Shown piece after piece: positions 15,147 to 22,785 of a stretch of 22,785 nucleotides of DNA. Within the stretch, counting starts at the first letter, position 1, and the number at the start of each line of letters is the position of its first letter. The stretch lies in contig DIVI01000215.1 of the NCBI GenBank assembly GCA_002423305.1, positions 1 to 22,785 on the forward strand, in the 5' to 3' direction. The notes under the pieces are model-generated. The model had not been told where the DNA came from. It did not search any database and saw only the letters and a program-made list of their open reading frames with translations. A program made the translations under genes and the position numbers. The DNA comes from Methylococcus sp. UBA6136 (GTDB taxonomy: Bacteria; Pseudomonadota; Gammaproteobacteria; Methylococcales; Methylococcaceae).

Positions 15147-16328
15147 ATGCTGACGCAAGACCGCTGGCTTTTGCCTGAAGGTATCGAAGAGATTTTTCCT
15201 GGCGAAGCGGAGAAACTGGATCGGCTGGTGCGCCGCCTGCTGGACCGTTTCGCTACCTGGGGTTACCGGCTGGTGATGCCGCCAATGGTCGATTTTCTCG
15301 ATTCCCTGCTGGTGGGGACAGGCCACGAGCTTGACCTGCAGACCCTCAAGCTGACTGACCCGGTGAGTGGGCGGCTGATAGGTCTGAGAGCCGATATGAC
15401 CCCCCAGGTCGCCCGAATCGATGCGAGAACCGCAATCGAAGGCCTGCCTTCCAGGCTCTGCTATTTTGGCTCCGTGGTTCATGCCCTCTCGGGTCACCTG
15501 GAAAAATCCCGTAACCCTATACAGGTTGGCGCGGAACTTTATGGTCATGGAGGCGTGTCGGCTTCTGTGGAAGTCATTCGATTGATGCTGGAAACCCTGA
15601 GCATTGCTGGCGTCACAGGCGTCCATCTCGATTTGGGTCACGTCGGCATCTACCGGGCGCTCGCGCGCGAGGCGGTACTCACTGAACCGCAGGAGTCCAC
15701 ACTCTTTGACATTCTGCAGCGCAAGGATGCAACGGATCTCGCTGCGTTTCTGGATGGTGTTGGCGTGCCGAAACCCATTGCAGGCATGATCAGCGCATTG
15801 CTGGATCTGAATGGCTCCACCCGTGTGATTCCGGAAGCCCGCGTCCTTTTGAATGGCGCCGGGAGTGTGGTCGGCGAGGCGCTGGATCAGTTGTCAGCGA
15901 TCGTCCAGGATGTGGTCGAGCGATATCCCGATGTACCGCTCAATGTCGACTTGGCCGAGTTGCGGGGGTATGAATATCACACCGGCATCGTGTTCGCCGC
16001 CTTTGTCCCTGGACAGGGGCGGGAGGTGGCCCGGGGTGGCCGTTACGACGACATTGGCCGGGTGTTTGGGTTTGCCCGTCCAGCCGTGGGTTTCAGTGCA
16101 GATCTGAAAATGTTGGCCGGGTTGTCTTCCTGGAGTGAGCCAGTCCGTGATGATGACGCCATCTTCGCGCCTGGGGTGATTGACGCCGAGCTTGATCGTT
16201 TGATCGCCGAACTTCGAGGTCAGGGCAACATCGTTATACAGTCCTTGGGCGGAGAGGCGGAGTCCGCAGAGAGATTGGGGTGTGGCAAAGTGCTTGGTAA
16301 ACAAGATGGTCACTGGCGGGTTGTCTGA
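15147..16328 (+). CDS. hisZ: ATP phosphoribosyltransferase regulatory subunit HisZ
   Basis: Catalytically inactive paralogue of histidyl-tRNA synthetase that joins short-form HisG to give active, histidine-sensitive ATP phosphoribosyltransferase, the first step of histidine synthesis. It has 393 residues. The class II synthetase-like fold shows in LPEGIEEIFP, the motif-2-like GLRADMTPQVARI with following HisRS-type strands, ELYGHGGVSASVEVI, and YEYHTGIVFAAF with GGRYDDI near the end. It lacks the C-terminal anticodon-binding domain of true HisRS, which argues against hisS. hisZ next to purA is common in beta- and gammaproteobacteria; a short hisG should be present elsewhere in the genome. The ATG has no clear ribosome site, and the start lies just past the terminator. 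Confidence 0.94.
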   Translation: MLTQDRWLLPEGIEEIFPGEAEKLDRLVRRLLDRFATWGYRLVMPPMVDFLDSLLVGTGHELDLQTLKLTDPVSGRLIGLRADMTPQVARIDARTAIEGLPSRLCYFGSVVHALSGHLEKSRNPIQVGAELYGHGGVSASVEVIRLMLETLSIAGVTGVHLDLGHVGIYRALAREAVLTEPQESTLFDILQRKDATDLAAFLDGVGVPKPIAGMISALLDLNGSTRVIPEARVLLNGAGSVVGEALDQLSAIVQDVVERYPDVPLNVDLAELRGYEYHTGIVFAAFVPGQGREVARGGRYDDIGRVFGFARPAVGFSADLKMLAGLSSWSEPVRDDDAIFAPGVIDAELDRLIAELRGQGNIVIQSLGGEAESAERLGCGKVLGKQDGHWRVV

Positions 16329-16367
16329 CGGATACCCAGCATACAAAACAAAAAAACGGAAAAAAGA

Positions 16368-17660
16368 ATGGGAAAAAATGTCGTAGTTATCGGCACGCAA
16401 TGGGGTGACGAAGGCAAGGGCAAACTGGTCGATATTCTGACTGAGCGAGCCAAGGGAGTTGTGCGCTTTCAGGGTGGTCACAATGCCGGTCACACGCTGG
16501 TCATTGATGGCAAGAAAACCGTCCTGCATCTGATTCCCTCTGGCATTCTTCGTGAGACTGTCCGCTGTTACATCGGCAATGGGGTGGTGCTATCGCCCGA
16601 AGCCCTGATGAAGGAAATCGGTGTGCTTGAAAGCGCCGGAATTCCGGTTCGCGAGCGTCTGACAATCAGCGAGGCCTGCGCGCTGATTCTTCCCATTCAT
16701 GTGGCGCTTGATCTGGCCAGGGAAAAAGCTCGCGGCGCCAAGGCGATCGGGACCACGGGACGTGGAATCGGCCCCGCCTACGAGGACAAGGTGTCGCGTC
16801 GCGGTCTCAGGGCTGGAGATCTTTTCTACCCCGGGTTGCTGGAAGATCGCCTTCGGGAGCTGCTGGACTTCCACAATTTTGTCCTGAGCCAGTATTTTCA
16901 TGAGAAGCCACTCGACTTCGCGGAGGAATTGGCCGGACTGGTGAAGATAGGCGAGGAAATCAAGCCTATGCTCGGCGATGTCGCCGGTGACCTTCACCGG
17001 CTGCGTGAAGAGGGCAGCCATTTATTGTTTGAAGGCGCGCAAGGCGCGATGCTGGATATTGATCATGGTACTTACCCTTATGTGACGTCCTCTAACACGA
17101 CCGCAGGAGGGGCTGCCTCGGGTACCGGCGTCGGGTTGCTGGAGTTTGATTACGTGCTGGGTATTACCAAGGCCTATTCCACGCGCGTAGGTAACGGTCC
17201 GTTCCCCACCGAGCTGTTCGATGAGCGTGGGCAACATCTATCCAGCAAAGGAGCCGAATTCGGGGCTACGACAGGCAGGGCGCGTCGTTGTGGCTGGTTT
17301 GATGCTGTTTTGATGAAACGGTCGGCCAAGCTGAACAGTCTGACAGGTCTGTGCCTGACCAAGCTGGATGTGCTGGATGGGCTCGAGACCATAGGAATCT
17401 GTACCCGCTACCGTTATCAGGGCATGGAGATTGATACTCTTCCCATTGGCGCGGAAGCCTATGCCCAGTGCGAGCCTGTGATTGAAGAAATGCCGGGCTG
17501 GTCGGAGTCCACCGCAGGTGTCACCGAGTTGGACAACCTTCCTGTGGCGGCCAGGAACTATATCGAGCGTATCGCCAGCCTGGTGGGGGTGCCAGTGGAT
17601 ATCCTGTCTACGGGTCCCGATCGCAAGGAGACCATCGTTCTTCGACACCCCTTCGACTGA
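16368..17660 (+). CDS. purA: Adenylosuccinate synthetase
   Basis: Joins IMP and aspartate with GTP to form adenylosuccinate, the first committed step to AMP; cytoplasmic homodimer. It has 430 residues (E. coli 432). The P-loop-like GDEGKGK carries the catalytic Asp14, and GGHNAGHT the catalytic His42, at positions one higher than in E. coli. IGTTGRGIGPAYEDK, the GAQGAMLDIDHGTYPYVTSS signature and the late GPDRKET are all intact. It follows hisZ by 39 bases. That spacer and the first codons are unusually A-rich, and the ribosome site is weak (GGA about eight bases upstream), so an A-rich initiation region may help translation. Confidence 0.99.
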   Translation: MGKNVVVIGTQWGDEGKGKLVDILTERAKGVVRFQGGHNAGHTLVIDGKKTVLHLIPSGILRETVRCYIGNGVVLSPEALMKEIGVLESAGIPVRERLTISEACALILPIHVALDLAREKARGAKAIGTTGRGIGPAYEDKVSRRGLRAGDLFYPGLLEDRLRELLDFHNFVLSQYFHEKPLDFAEELAGLVKIGEEIKPMLGDVAGDLHRLREEGSHLLFEGAQGAMLDIDHGTYPYVTSSNTTAGGAASGTGVGLLEFDYVLGITKAYSTRVGNGPFPTELFDERGQHLSSKGAEFGATTGRARRCGWFDAVLMKRSAKLNSLTGLCLTKLDVLDGLETIGICTRYRYQGMEIDTLPIGAEAYAQCEPVIEEMPGWSESTAGVTELDNLPVAARNYIERIASLVGVPVDILSTGPDRKETIVLRHPFD

Positions 17661-17690
17661 TGTCTCGGCTTCAGATGCTGGATTTAGGTC

Positions 17691-18191
17691 ATGCACCCTG
17701 AGTTTGGTCCGGATTTTGACGGTTTGCCCGAAAGGGTCGGTGAGTTGTTGAGCAATCGGGGGGACATGCTGGCAACGGCGGAGTCCTGTACGGGGGGGTG
17801 GATTGCGCAATCCATTACGGATGTTCCGGGCAGTTCAGCCTGGTTTGATCGCGGGTTTGTAACGTACAGCAATGTCGCAAAGACCGAGATGCTGGGGGTT
17901 GAGCCGGGACTGATTGCCAAACATGGCGCTGTGAGTGAATTCGTGGTTCGTGCCATGGTGGCCGGGGCATTGAGGCTGAGTCAGGCTGAGTTGGCTGTGG
18001 CCGTCAGCGGAATAGCGGGACCTTCCGGAGGCTCGGCGGACAAACCGGTGGGTACCGTCTGGTTTGCCTGGCAAAGGGCTGGCTCTGATGCTCTGGTCCG
18101 GTGCATGATGTTTTCGGGAGATCGTCGCGCTGTAAGAAGACAATCTGTGGCATGGGCCCTGGAGGGCGTGCTGGCTGTATGTCGTGAGTGA
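17691..18191 (+). CDS. pncC: Nicotinamide-nucleotide amidohydrolase PncC (CinA C-terminal domain)
   Basis: Deamidates nicotinamide mononucleotide to nicotinate mononucleotide, recycling the NMN released for example by NAD-dependent DNA ligase. It is a stand-alone CinA C-terminal domain of 166 residues (E. coli PncC 165); the N-terminal MoaB-like COG1058 domain of full CinA is absent. The family motif ATAESCTGG has its catalytic Ser at 32; FVTYSN, HGAVSE and SGIAGPSGG (GIAGPSGG at 107-114) follow, then KPVGTVWFAW and FSGDRRAVRRQ. It lies upstream of recA, as cinA-type genes often do, here with thpR between. The stop overlaps the next gene's start by 8 bases. Competence-related names for this family are historical. 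Confidence 0.95.
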   Translation: MHPEFGPDFDGLPERVGELLSNRGDMLATAESCTGGWIAQSITDVPGSSAWFDRGFVTYSNVAKTEMLGVEPGLIAKHGAVSEFVVRAMVAGALRLSQAELAVAVSGIAGPSGGSADKPVGTVWFAWQRAGSDALVRCMMFSGDRRAVRRQSVAWALEGVLAVCRE

Positions 18192-18720
18192 GGGTGTTTC
18201 GCGGCGCCTGTTTTTTGCGATCTGGCCGGATCAGGCCGCGCTGCAACAGTTGGTAAATTTGCGGGATTCGTTGGAATCTTCGATACGTGGGCGCTGGATT
18301 CTGCCGGTTGACCTGCATGTAACGCTGGTATTTCTGGGGCAGGTGACGTCAGATCGTTTGCAGATACTTGAGACGATCGCCTCCGAAGTAAGGGGCGAGC
18401 CTTTTTTCATAAGCCTGGATCAACTGAGTGGGTGGCGCAGTGTCGGTGTGTTATGCCTGACACCAAGGCAGTCGCCAAAATCATTGGGGTCTCTGGTGCA
18501 GAGGCTCGTGAGCGGTCTCGGTGAAGCTGGATTCGTGCTGGACAAGCGAACCTTTCGACCGCATCTGACGCTGGCTCGGCAGGTCAAATCGTTCCCGGCC
18601 CGACTGGATCATCGGCTCGAGCCGATTCGGTTCGAAGTCCGCGCATTTCATCTCGTCCAATCCCGTCCATCGGTGTCTGCTTCTGCCTATGAGACGATTG
18701 TAAGTTGGTCGCTGGGCTGA
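18184..18720 (+). CDS. thpR: RNA 2',3'-cyclic phosphodiesterase ThpR (2H family)
   Basis: Two-histidine phosphoesterase once called 2'-5' RNA ligase; family members open 2',3'-cyclic phosphate RNA ends and can make 2'-5' links in vitro. It has 178 residues. Both HxTx catalytic motifs are present: HVTL at 45-48 (LHVTLVFLGQV) and HLTL at 127-130 (FRPHLTLARQV). The N-terminal RRLFFAIWPD is typical of the family. The start is GTG at 18184, overlapping pncC by 8 bases in another frame, with no near ribosome site, so it probably depends on coupling to pncC. The physiological role is unclear in most bacteria; its place between pncC and recA suggests only shared transcription. Confidence 0.92.
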   Translation: MSEGVSRRLFFAIWPDQAALQQLVNLRDSLESSIRGRWILPVDLHVTLVFLGQVTSDRLQILETIASEVRGEPFFISLDQLSGWRSVGVLCLTPRQSPKSLGSLVQRLVSGLGEAGFVLDKRTFRPHLTLARQVKSFPARLDHRLEPIRFEVRAFHLVQSRPSVSASAYETIVSWSLG

Positions 18721-18775
18721 TCGAATAGGGAATGAATCCCGACATTGTCTTGCGGTATCACCGTGATGGGTGCTG

Positions 18776-18784
18776 TGACATAAT
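18776..18784 (+). promoter_or_regulatory. Extended -10 promoter candidate for recA
   Basis: TGA directly precedes CATAAT (18779-18784), forming a TGn-extended -10 that matches 5 of 6 bases; no good -35 lies 16-18 bases upstream. The expected start is near 18791. An 11-base palindrome ATCAC-C-GTGAT (18757-18767) occupies the -35 area. The whole gap 18721-18825 lacks a standard CTG-N10-CAG LexA box; the nearest arrangement, at 18773-18790, has 12 bases between CTG and CAG. Confidence 0.42.
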
Positions 18785-18825
18785 TGCCAGCCATGTTCGA
18801 ATCAATCTTTAGCTGAGCCATCCTG

Positions 18826-19875
18826 ATGGACGAAAACAAGCAGAAAGCCTTGAGCGCCGCGCTTTCCCAGATCGAAAAGCAATTCGGCAAGGGGTCGGTG
18901 ATGCGGATGGGCGACACCCCGGCCAACCGGGATATAGAGGTGGTCCCGACGGGTTCCCTGACGTTGGATATTGCGCTCGGTTGCGGTGGTCTGCCGCGAG
19001 GCCGCATCGTCGAGATTTATGGGCCGGAATCCTCAGGTAAGACCACGCTGACCCTGGAGGTCATTGCCCAGGCTCAAAAGCTGGGCGGGGTAGCCGCCTT
19101 TATCGATGCTGAGCATGCTCTGGATCCTGGTTACGCCGAAAAGATCGGTGTCAATTTGGATGAGTTGCTCGTTTCACAGCCCGATACAGGGGAGCAGGCA
19201 CTGGAAATTGCCGACATGCTGGTCCGCTCAGGGGGTGTCGATATCGTTGTGGTAGATTCGGTGGCCGCGCTGACCCCAAAGGCCGAAATTGAAGGTGAGA
19301 TGGGAGACTCGCATGTCGGCTTGCAGGCGCGCCTGATGTCCCAGGCATTGCGGAAACTGACTGCGAATATCAAGCGATCCAATACGCTGGTGATTTTCAT
19401 CAACCAGATTCGCATGAAGATCGGTGTGATGTTTGGCAGTCCGGAGACGACGACCGGTGGCAATGCCTTGAAATTCTACGCATCCGTCCGCCTGGATATT
19501 CGCCGGATTGGTGCCATCAAGAATGGTGACGAGGTGGTGGGTAACGAAACCCGTGTCAAGGTAGTTAAGAACAAGGTCGCTCCGCCTTTTCGTAACGCCG
19601 AATTCGAGATTATTTACGGAGAGGGCGTTTCCCGCGAAGGGGAACTGGTCGATCTGGGGGTTGCCCACGAGTTGGTGCAAAAGTCGGGTTCCTGGTACAG
19701 CTATGGTGGCGATCGGATAGGTCAGGGCAAGGACAATGTGCGTGCCTATCTCAAAGAGCATCCCGAAATAGCTCAAGCCCTTGAGGCCAACATCAGGGCA
19801 AAGGCTTTTGGTGTCAGTGGCGGCACTCCGGCGACGCAATCACCGGCTCCCGCCGGCGCCGAGGAAGGTCTCTGA
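18826..19875 (+). CDS. recA: Recombinase RecA
   Basis: Forms filaments on single-stranded DNA, drives strand exchange and promotes LexA self-cleavage. It has 349 residues (E. coli 353). The start MDENKQKALSAALSQIEKQFGKG is typical. Walker A GPESSGKT is at 66-73, followed by IDAEHALDP, Walker B-type VVVDSVAAL, L1/L2 loop regions (GDSHVGLQARLMSQALRKL, FGSPETTTGGNALKFYASV) and KNKVAPPF. The C-terminal tail is only mildly acidic (ending EEGL), unlike the strongly acidic tail of E. coli RecA. The 105-base upstream gap holds an extended -10 and a palindrome but no standard LexA box. A seven-codon open frame (18793-18816) precedes the ATG by 9 bases and is probably chance. recX follows closely. Confidence 0.99.
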   Translation: MDENKQKALSAALSQIEKQFGKGSVMRMGDTPANRDIEVVPTGSLTLDIALGCGGLPRGRIVEIYGPESSGKTTLTLEVIAQAQKLGGVAAFIDAEHALDPGYAEKIGVNLDELLVSQPDTGEQALEIADMLVRSGGVDIVVVDSVAALTPKAEIEGEMGDSHVGLQARLMSQALRKLTANIKRSNTLVIFINQIRMKIGVMFGSPETTTGGNALKFYASVRLDIRRIGAIKNGDEVVGNETRVKVVKNKVAPPFRNAEFEIIYGEGVSREGELVDLGVAHELVQKSGSWYSYGGDRIGQGKDNVRAYLKEHPEIAQALEANIRAKAFGVSGGTPATQSPAPAGAEEGL

Positions 19876-19916
19876 GCGATACGGATGAGTTAAGGCAGTC
19901 GCTGGAGGCTGCCTGC

Positions 19917-20375
19917 ATGGGCTACCTGGCCCGTCGCGAACATAGTCAGGAAGAGTTGCGCCAGAAACTGGTGCACAAGGGATTCCCCCAGAGGCTTGTT
20001 AATACCGTCATCGCCGACTTTTGCGATCGCGGTCTGCAAAGCGATGCCCGTTTTGCCGAGGTATTCACCCGAAGTCGCCTGGCAAAGGGTCACGGTGCTT
20101 TCAGGATCCGGCAGGAACTGCGCCAGCGGGGTATTGACGAGGTGGAAATCCCCGCAATGGGTTCGCTGGATTGGGATGGTCTGATCGAGCGGGTTTATGT
20201 ACGAAAGTTTGGTGACACTCCGCCGGAGTCATTGCGAGATCGGATGGCACGGGAGCGTTTCCTGATGGGGCGGGGGTTTTCTGGTGATCAGATTCGTCGC
20301 CTTTTTCGCCGATTGCGGAAAGACGGCAGTGAAGTGAAGAGTGATCTCGGTTTTAACGAACGGAATGACGGCTGA
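19917..20375 (+). CDS. recX: Regulatory protein RecX
   Basis: Small helical protein that binds RecA filaments and limits their growth and ATPase. The three-helix repeats are visible: YLARREHSQEELRQKL with following VNTVIADFCDRGLQSDARFAE, then SRLAKGHGAFRIRQELRQRGID, and a third repeat near RERFLMGRGFSGDQIRRLFRR. From ATG 19917, which has GGAGG eight bases upstream, it is 152 residues (E. coli 166). The same frame stays open upstream (LRQSLEAAC), resembling the first helix of other RecX proteins, so a start further upstream at a CTG overlapping the recA stop (19872, with AGGA six bases before) cannot be ruled out. It is transcribed with recA, and the stop is 3 bases before alaS. Confidence 0.93.
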   Translation: MGYLARREHSQEELRQKLVHKGFPQRLVNTVIADFCDRGLQSDARFAEVFTRSRLAKGHGAFRIRQELRQRGIDEVEIPAMGSLDWDGLIERVYVRKFGDTPPESLRDRMARERFLMGRGFSGDQIRRLFRRLRKDGSEVKSDLGFNERNDG

Positions 20376-20378
20376 AGC

Positions 20379-22785
20379 ATGACCAGCGCGGAACTGCGGA
20401 GTTTATTTTTGAGTTTCTTCGAAGAGCGGGGGCACAAGCCCGTCGCCTCGAGTCCCTTGATTCCGGCCAACGACCCTACCCTGTTATTTACCAATGCAGG
20501 GATGGTGCAATTCAAGGATGTCTTTCTGGGGCGTGAGGATCGCCCTTATGTCAGAGCGGCCTCCTCGCAGCGTTGCGTTCGTGCCGGTGGCAAACATAAT
20601 GATCTGGAGAATGTCGGCTACACCGCAAGGCATCACACTTTCTTCGAGATGGTGGGCAATTTCAGCTTCGGGGACTATTTCAAGCGTGAGGCCATTCAGT
20701 TCGCGTGGGAGTTTCTGACCAGTGTTTTGCGTATTCCGCCCACACGGCTCTGGGTCACGATTTACGATCAGGATAGCGAGGCCGAACAGATCTGGCTAAA
20801 CGAAATCGGCATTGATCCTGACCGATTTTCCCGAATTGGCACCAAGGATAATTTCTGGAGCATGGGCGATACCGGACCCTGCGGCCCATGTACCGAGATT
20901 TTTTACGACCATGGCGAATCGATTCCGGGTGGGCCCCCGGGGTCTCCTGACGAGGAGGGTGATCGTTACATCGAAATCTGGAATCTCGTTTTCATGCAGT
21001 ACGACAGGGCGCCGGACGGGGCACTGGCCCCCTTGCCCAAACCTTCTGTCGATACCGGTATGGGGCTGGAGCGAATTGCGGCGGTCGTTCAGGGCGTCCA
21101 TAGCAACTACGAGACCGACCTGTTTCAGCCGCTGGTGAAGGCGGCTGCCTCTCTGGCCGTTCTTGATTCGACCGATCACAGTTCCCTTCGGGTACTTGCC
21201 GATCATATCCGCTCCTGTTCGTTCCTGATCGCGGATGGCGTTTTGCCCTCCAATGAGGGTCGTGGATACGTGTTGCGGCGCATCATTCGGCGTGCCATCC
21301 GTCATGGCTACAAGCTGGGTATCCGTGATGTTTTCTTCTTCAAGCTGGTGGCCCCGCTGTGTGAGGTGATGGGCAAAGCCTATCCTGAGTTGGCGGTGGC
21401 GCGCTCCACCGTTGAGCAGGTTCTGAGAAAGGAGGAGGAGCGGTTTGCCGAAACGCTGGAACAGGGTATGCGCATACTCGAATCCCAACTCAAGAGGGTC
21501 AGCGGCGGCACCATTCCTGGCGAGACGGTATTTCAGTTATACGACACTTACGGTTTTCCCGTTGACCTAACGGCCGATGTCGCGCGCGAGCATGGGCTGG
21601 TACCGGATCTTGCGGGGTTTGAAAAGGCCATGGAGGCTCAGCGGGCACGTGCTCGTTCGGCCAGTCATTTTGCCGTTGATTACTCGCATGATGTTCATAT
21701 TGATACGGTTTGCGAATTTACCGGGTATGAGCATTTGTCAGGTGAAGCCATGATTGTCGGTTTGTACCATGAGGGCCAATCGGTGGATCGGCTCGATGCG
21801 GGCCAGCGTGGCACGGTCATCCTCTCGAAAACGCCCTTTTATGGTGAGTCCGGTGGTCAGGCAGGCGACCACGGGGTCATTCATGCGGCAAATTCCGTTT
21901 TCGAGGTGGCCGACACCCAGAAGCAGGGTGCCGACATCATTCTCCATCTGGGCTCCGTGACGTCGGGTGAGCTGGTGCTCGGCGCAAGTGTGCGCGCGGA
22001 GGTGAACCCGGAATTGCGATTGGCCACGGCGCTGAACCATTCAGCGACCCATCTGCTGCATGCGGCCTTGCGTTCGGAGTTGGGTGAGCATGTGGCGCAG
22101 AAGGGTTCCCAGGTCAATGCACAACGGTTGCGTTTCGACTTTTCTCATTTCGAGCCTATCGGTACTGAACAGCTGGACAATATTGAACGGTTGGTGAATC
22201 AACAGATTCGCCTCAATAGCCCGATTCGAGCGGATGTCATGGCCAAAGACGATGCCATGAAAGTCGGTGCCATGGCGTTGTTCGGTGAGAAGTACGGCAA
22301 TGAGGTCCGCGTTCTTCGAATCGGTGACTTTTCAACCGAATTGTGCGGTGGGACCCATGCGCAGCGAGCTGGCGATATCGGTTTTTTCAAGATTGTGAGC
22401 GAGTCGGGCGTGGCTTCGGGAGTTCGTCGCATTGAGGCCCTGACCGGGGCGGGTGCCGATGATTGGGTCAAGTCCAGTGAGAAGCTGCTGCTGGGTCTGG
22501 CGGATCGGGTAAAGGTCGGGCGTGACGCGATTGAAGAAAAGTTTGACCAGATACTCGAGCGAAACAAAGTCCTGGAGAAGGAGCTGGACCGGCTCAAAGG
22601 CAAGTTGGCGAGCGCCTCGGGTGATGATCTGATTGCCCGGGCGGTGGAGGTCGACGGGCTGAAGGTTCTCGCGGCTCGTATTGATGAAGCCGACGCCAAG
22701 GCGCTGCGGGAGATGGTCGATCAGTTGCGTAGCAAGCTGGGGAGTTCCGCTGTTGTATTGGGGAGCGTGGCGGATGGCAAGGTGA
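20379..22785 (+). CDS. alaS: Alanine-tRNA ligase, C-terminus cut by window edge
   Basis: Charges tRNA-Ala and edits mischarged Ser and Gly. The frame is open from ATG 20379 to the right edge, about 802 of the usual ~870 residues. The class II aminoacylation domain comes first (LFTNAGMVQFKDVFLG, RVRAGGKHNDLENVG-like motif 2 region, HHTFFEMVGNFSFGDYF, SVDTGMGLERIAAV motif 3). The editing domain carries its zinc motif in SATHLLHAAL and CGGTHAQRAGDIG. The start of the C-Ala coiled coil is visible near the edge. It follows recX by 3 bases, the common recA-recX-alaS order. No strong ribosome site; probably coupled to recX. Confidence 0.97.
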   Translation, partial: MTSAELRSLFLSFFEERGHKPVASSPLIPANDPTLLFTNAGMVQFKDVFLGREDRPYVRAASSQRCVRAGGKHNDLENVGYTARHHTFFEMVGNFSFGDYFKREAIQFAWEFLTSVLRIPPTRLWVTIYDQDSEAEQIWLNEIGIDPDRFSRIGTKDNFWSMGDTGPCGPCTEIFYDHGESIPGGPPGSPDEEGDRYIEIWNLVFMQYDRAPDGALAPLPKPSVDTGMGLERIAAVVQGVHSNYETDLFQPLVKAAASLAVLDSTDHSSLRVLADHIRSCSFLIADGVLPSNEGRGYVLRRIIRRAIRHGYKLGIRDVFFFKLVAPLCEVMGKAYPELAVARSTVEQVLRKEEERFAETLEQGMRILESQLKRVSGGTIPGETVFQLYDTYGFPVDLTADVAREHGLVPDLAGFEKAMEAQRARARSASHFAVDYSHDVHIDTVCEFTGYEHLSGEAMIVGLYHEGQSVDRLDAGQRGTVILSKTPFYGESGGQAGDHGVIHAANSVFEVADTQKQGADIILHLGSVTSGELVLGASVRAEVNPELRLATALNHSATHLLHAALRSELGEHVAQKGSQVNAQRLRFDFSHFEPIGTEQLDNIERLVNQQIRLNSPIRADVMAKDDAMKVGAMALFGEKYGNEVRVLRIGDFSTELCGGTHAQRAGDIGFFKIVSESGVASGVRRIEALTGAGADDWVKSSEKLLLGLADRVKVGRDAIEEKFDQILERNKVLEKELDRLKGKLASASGDDLIARAVEVDGLKVLAARIDEADAKALREMVDQLRSKLGSSAVVLGSVADGKV

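Noticed and set aside
18773..18790. CTG...CAG pair upstream of recA as a LexA box
   Set aside because: The spacing is 12 rather than 10 bases and the inner bases do not fit CTGT-N8-ACAG.
18793..18816. Seven-codon leader peptide (MFESIFS) before recA
   Set aside because: No ribosome site, and the predicted transcript would begin almost at its ATG; no amino acid bias suggesting attenuation.

Overview
This window is a dense stretch of core bacterial chromosome. It holds 18 protein-coding genes, two of them cut by the window edges, with short spacers (none over about 240 bases). I see no mobile element, CRISPR array, rRNA, tRNA or foreign-looking island. Protein sequences and gene neighbourhoods (hfq-hflX-hflK-hflC-hisZ-purA, pncC-recA-recX-alaS, hrcA next to nadK-recN) point to a moderately GC-rich gammaproteobacterium that keeps HrcA/CIRCE control, unlike Escherichia or Pseudomonas. 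A Chromatiales-like or sulfur-oxidiser lineage is possible, but I cannot fix the genus from sequence alone.

Left arm, minus strand (1-4719): the chaperone operon hrcA-grpE-dnaK-dnaJ, read right to left, with dnaJ running off the left edge. Its control region holds a TTGACA promoter with a CIRCE operator at the start site. A second, textbook sigma-32 promoter lies just upstream of dnaK. Two hairpins lie between dnaK and dnaJ.

Middle, plus strand (4955-11105): nadK-recN (NADP supply and double-strand-break repair), then ftsH (membrane protease, with a possible sigma-32 promoter and a terminator) and glmM (cell-wall precursor synthesis).

Right-centre, plus strand (11240-17660): hfq, hflX and the overlapping pair hflK-hflC, whose products form a membrane complex that modulates FtsH, so the partners are encoded about 3 kb apart. 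A strong terminator ends this block. It is followed by hisZ (regulatory subunit for histidine biosynthesis) and purA (AMP synthesis).

Right arm, plus strand (17691-22785): pncC (CinA C-terminal type), thpR (RNA 2',3'-cyclic phosphodiesterase family), recA, recX (RecA modulator) and alaS, which runs off the right edge.

Shared themes are protein quality control (DnaK system, FtsH, HflKC), ribosome and RNA stress (HflX, Hfq) and DNA repair (RecN, RecA, RecX). I found no convincing undescribed system. The items most worth checking are regulatory: layered HrcA/sigma-32 control, the dnaK-dnaJ spacer hairpins, the recA promoter without a standard LexA box, and the altered rim of Hfq.
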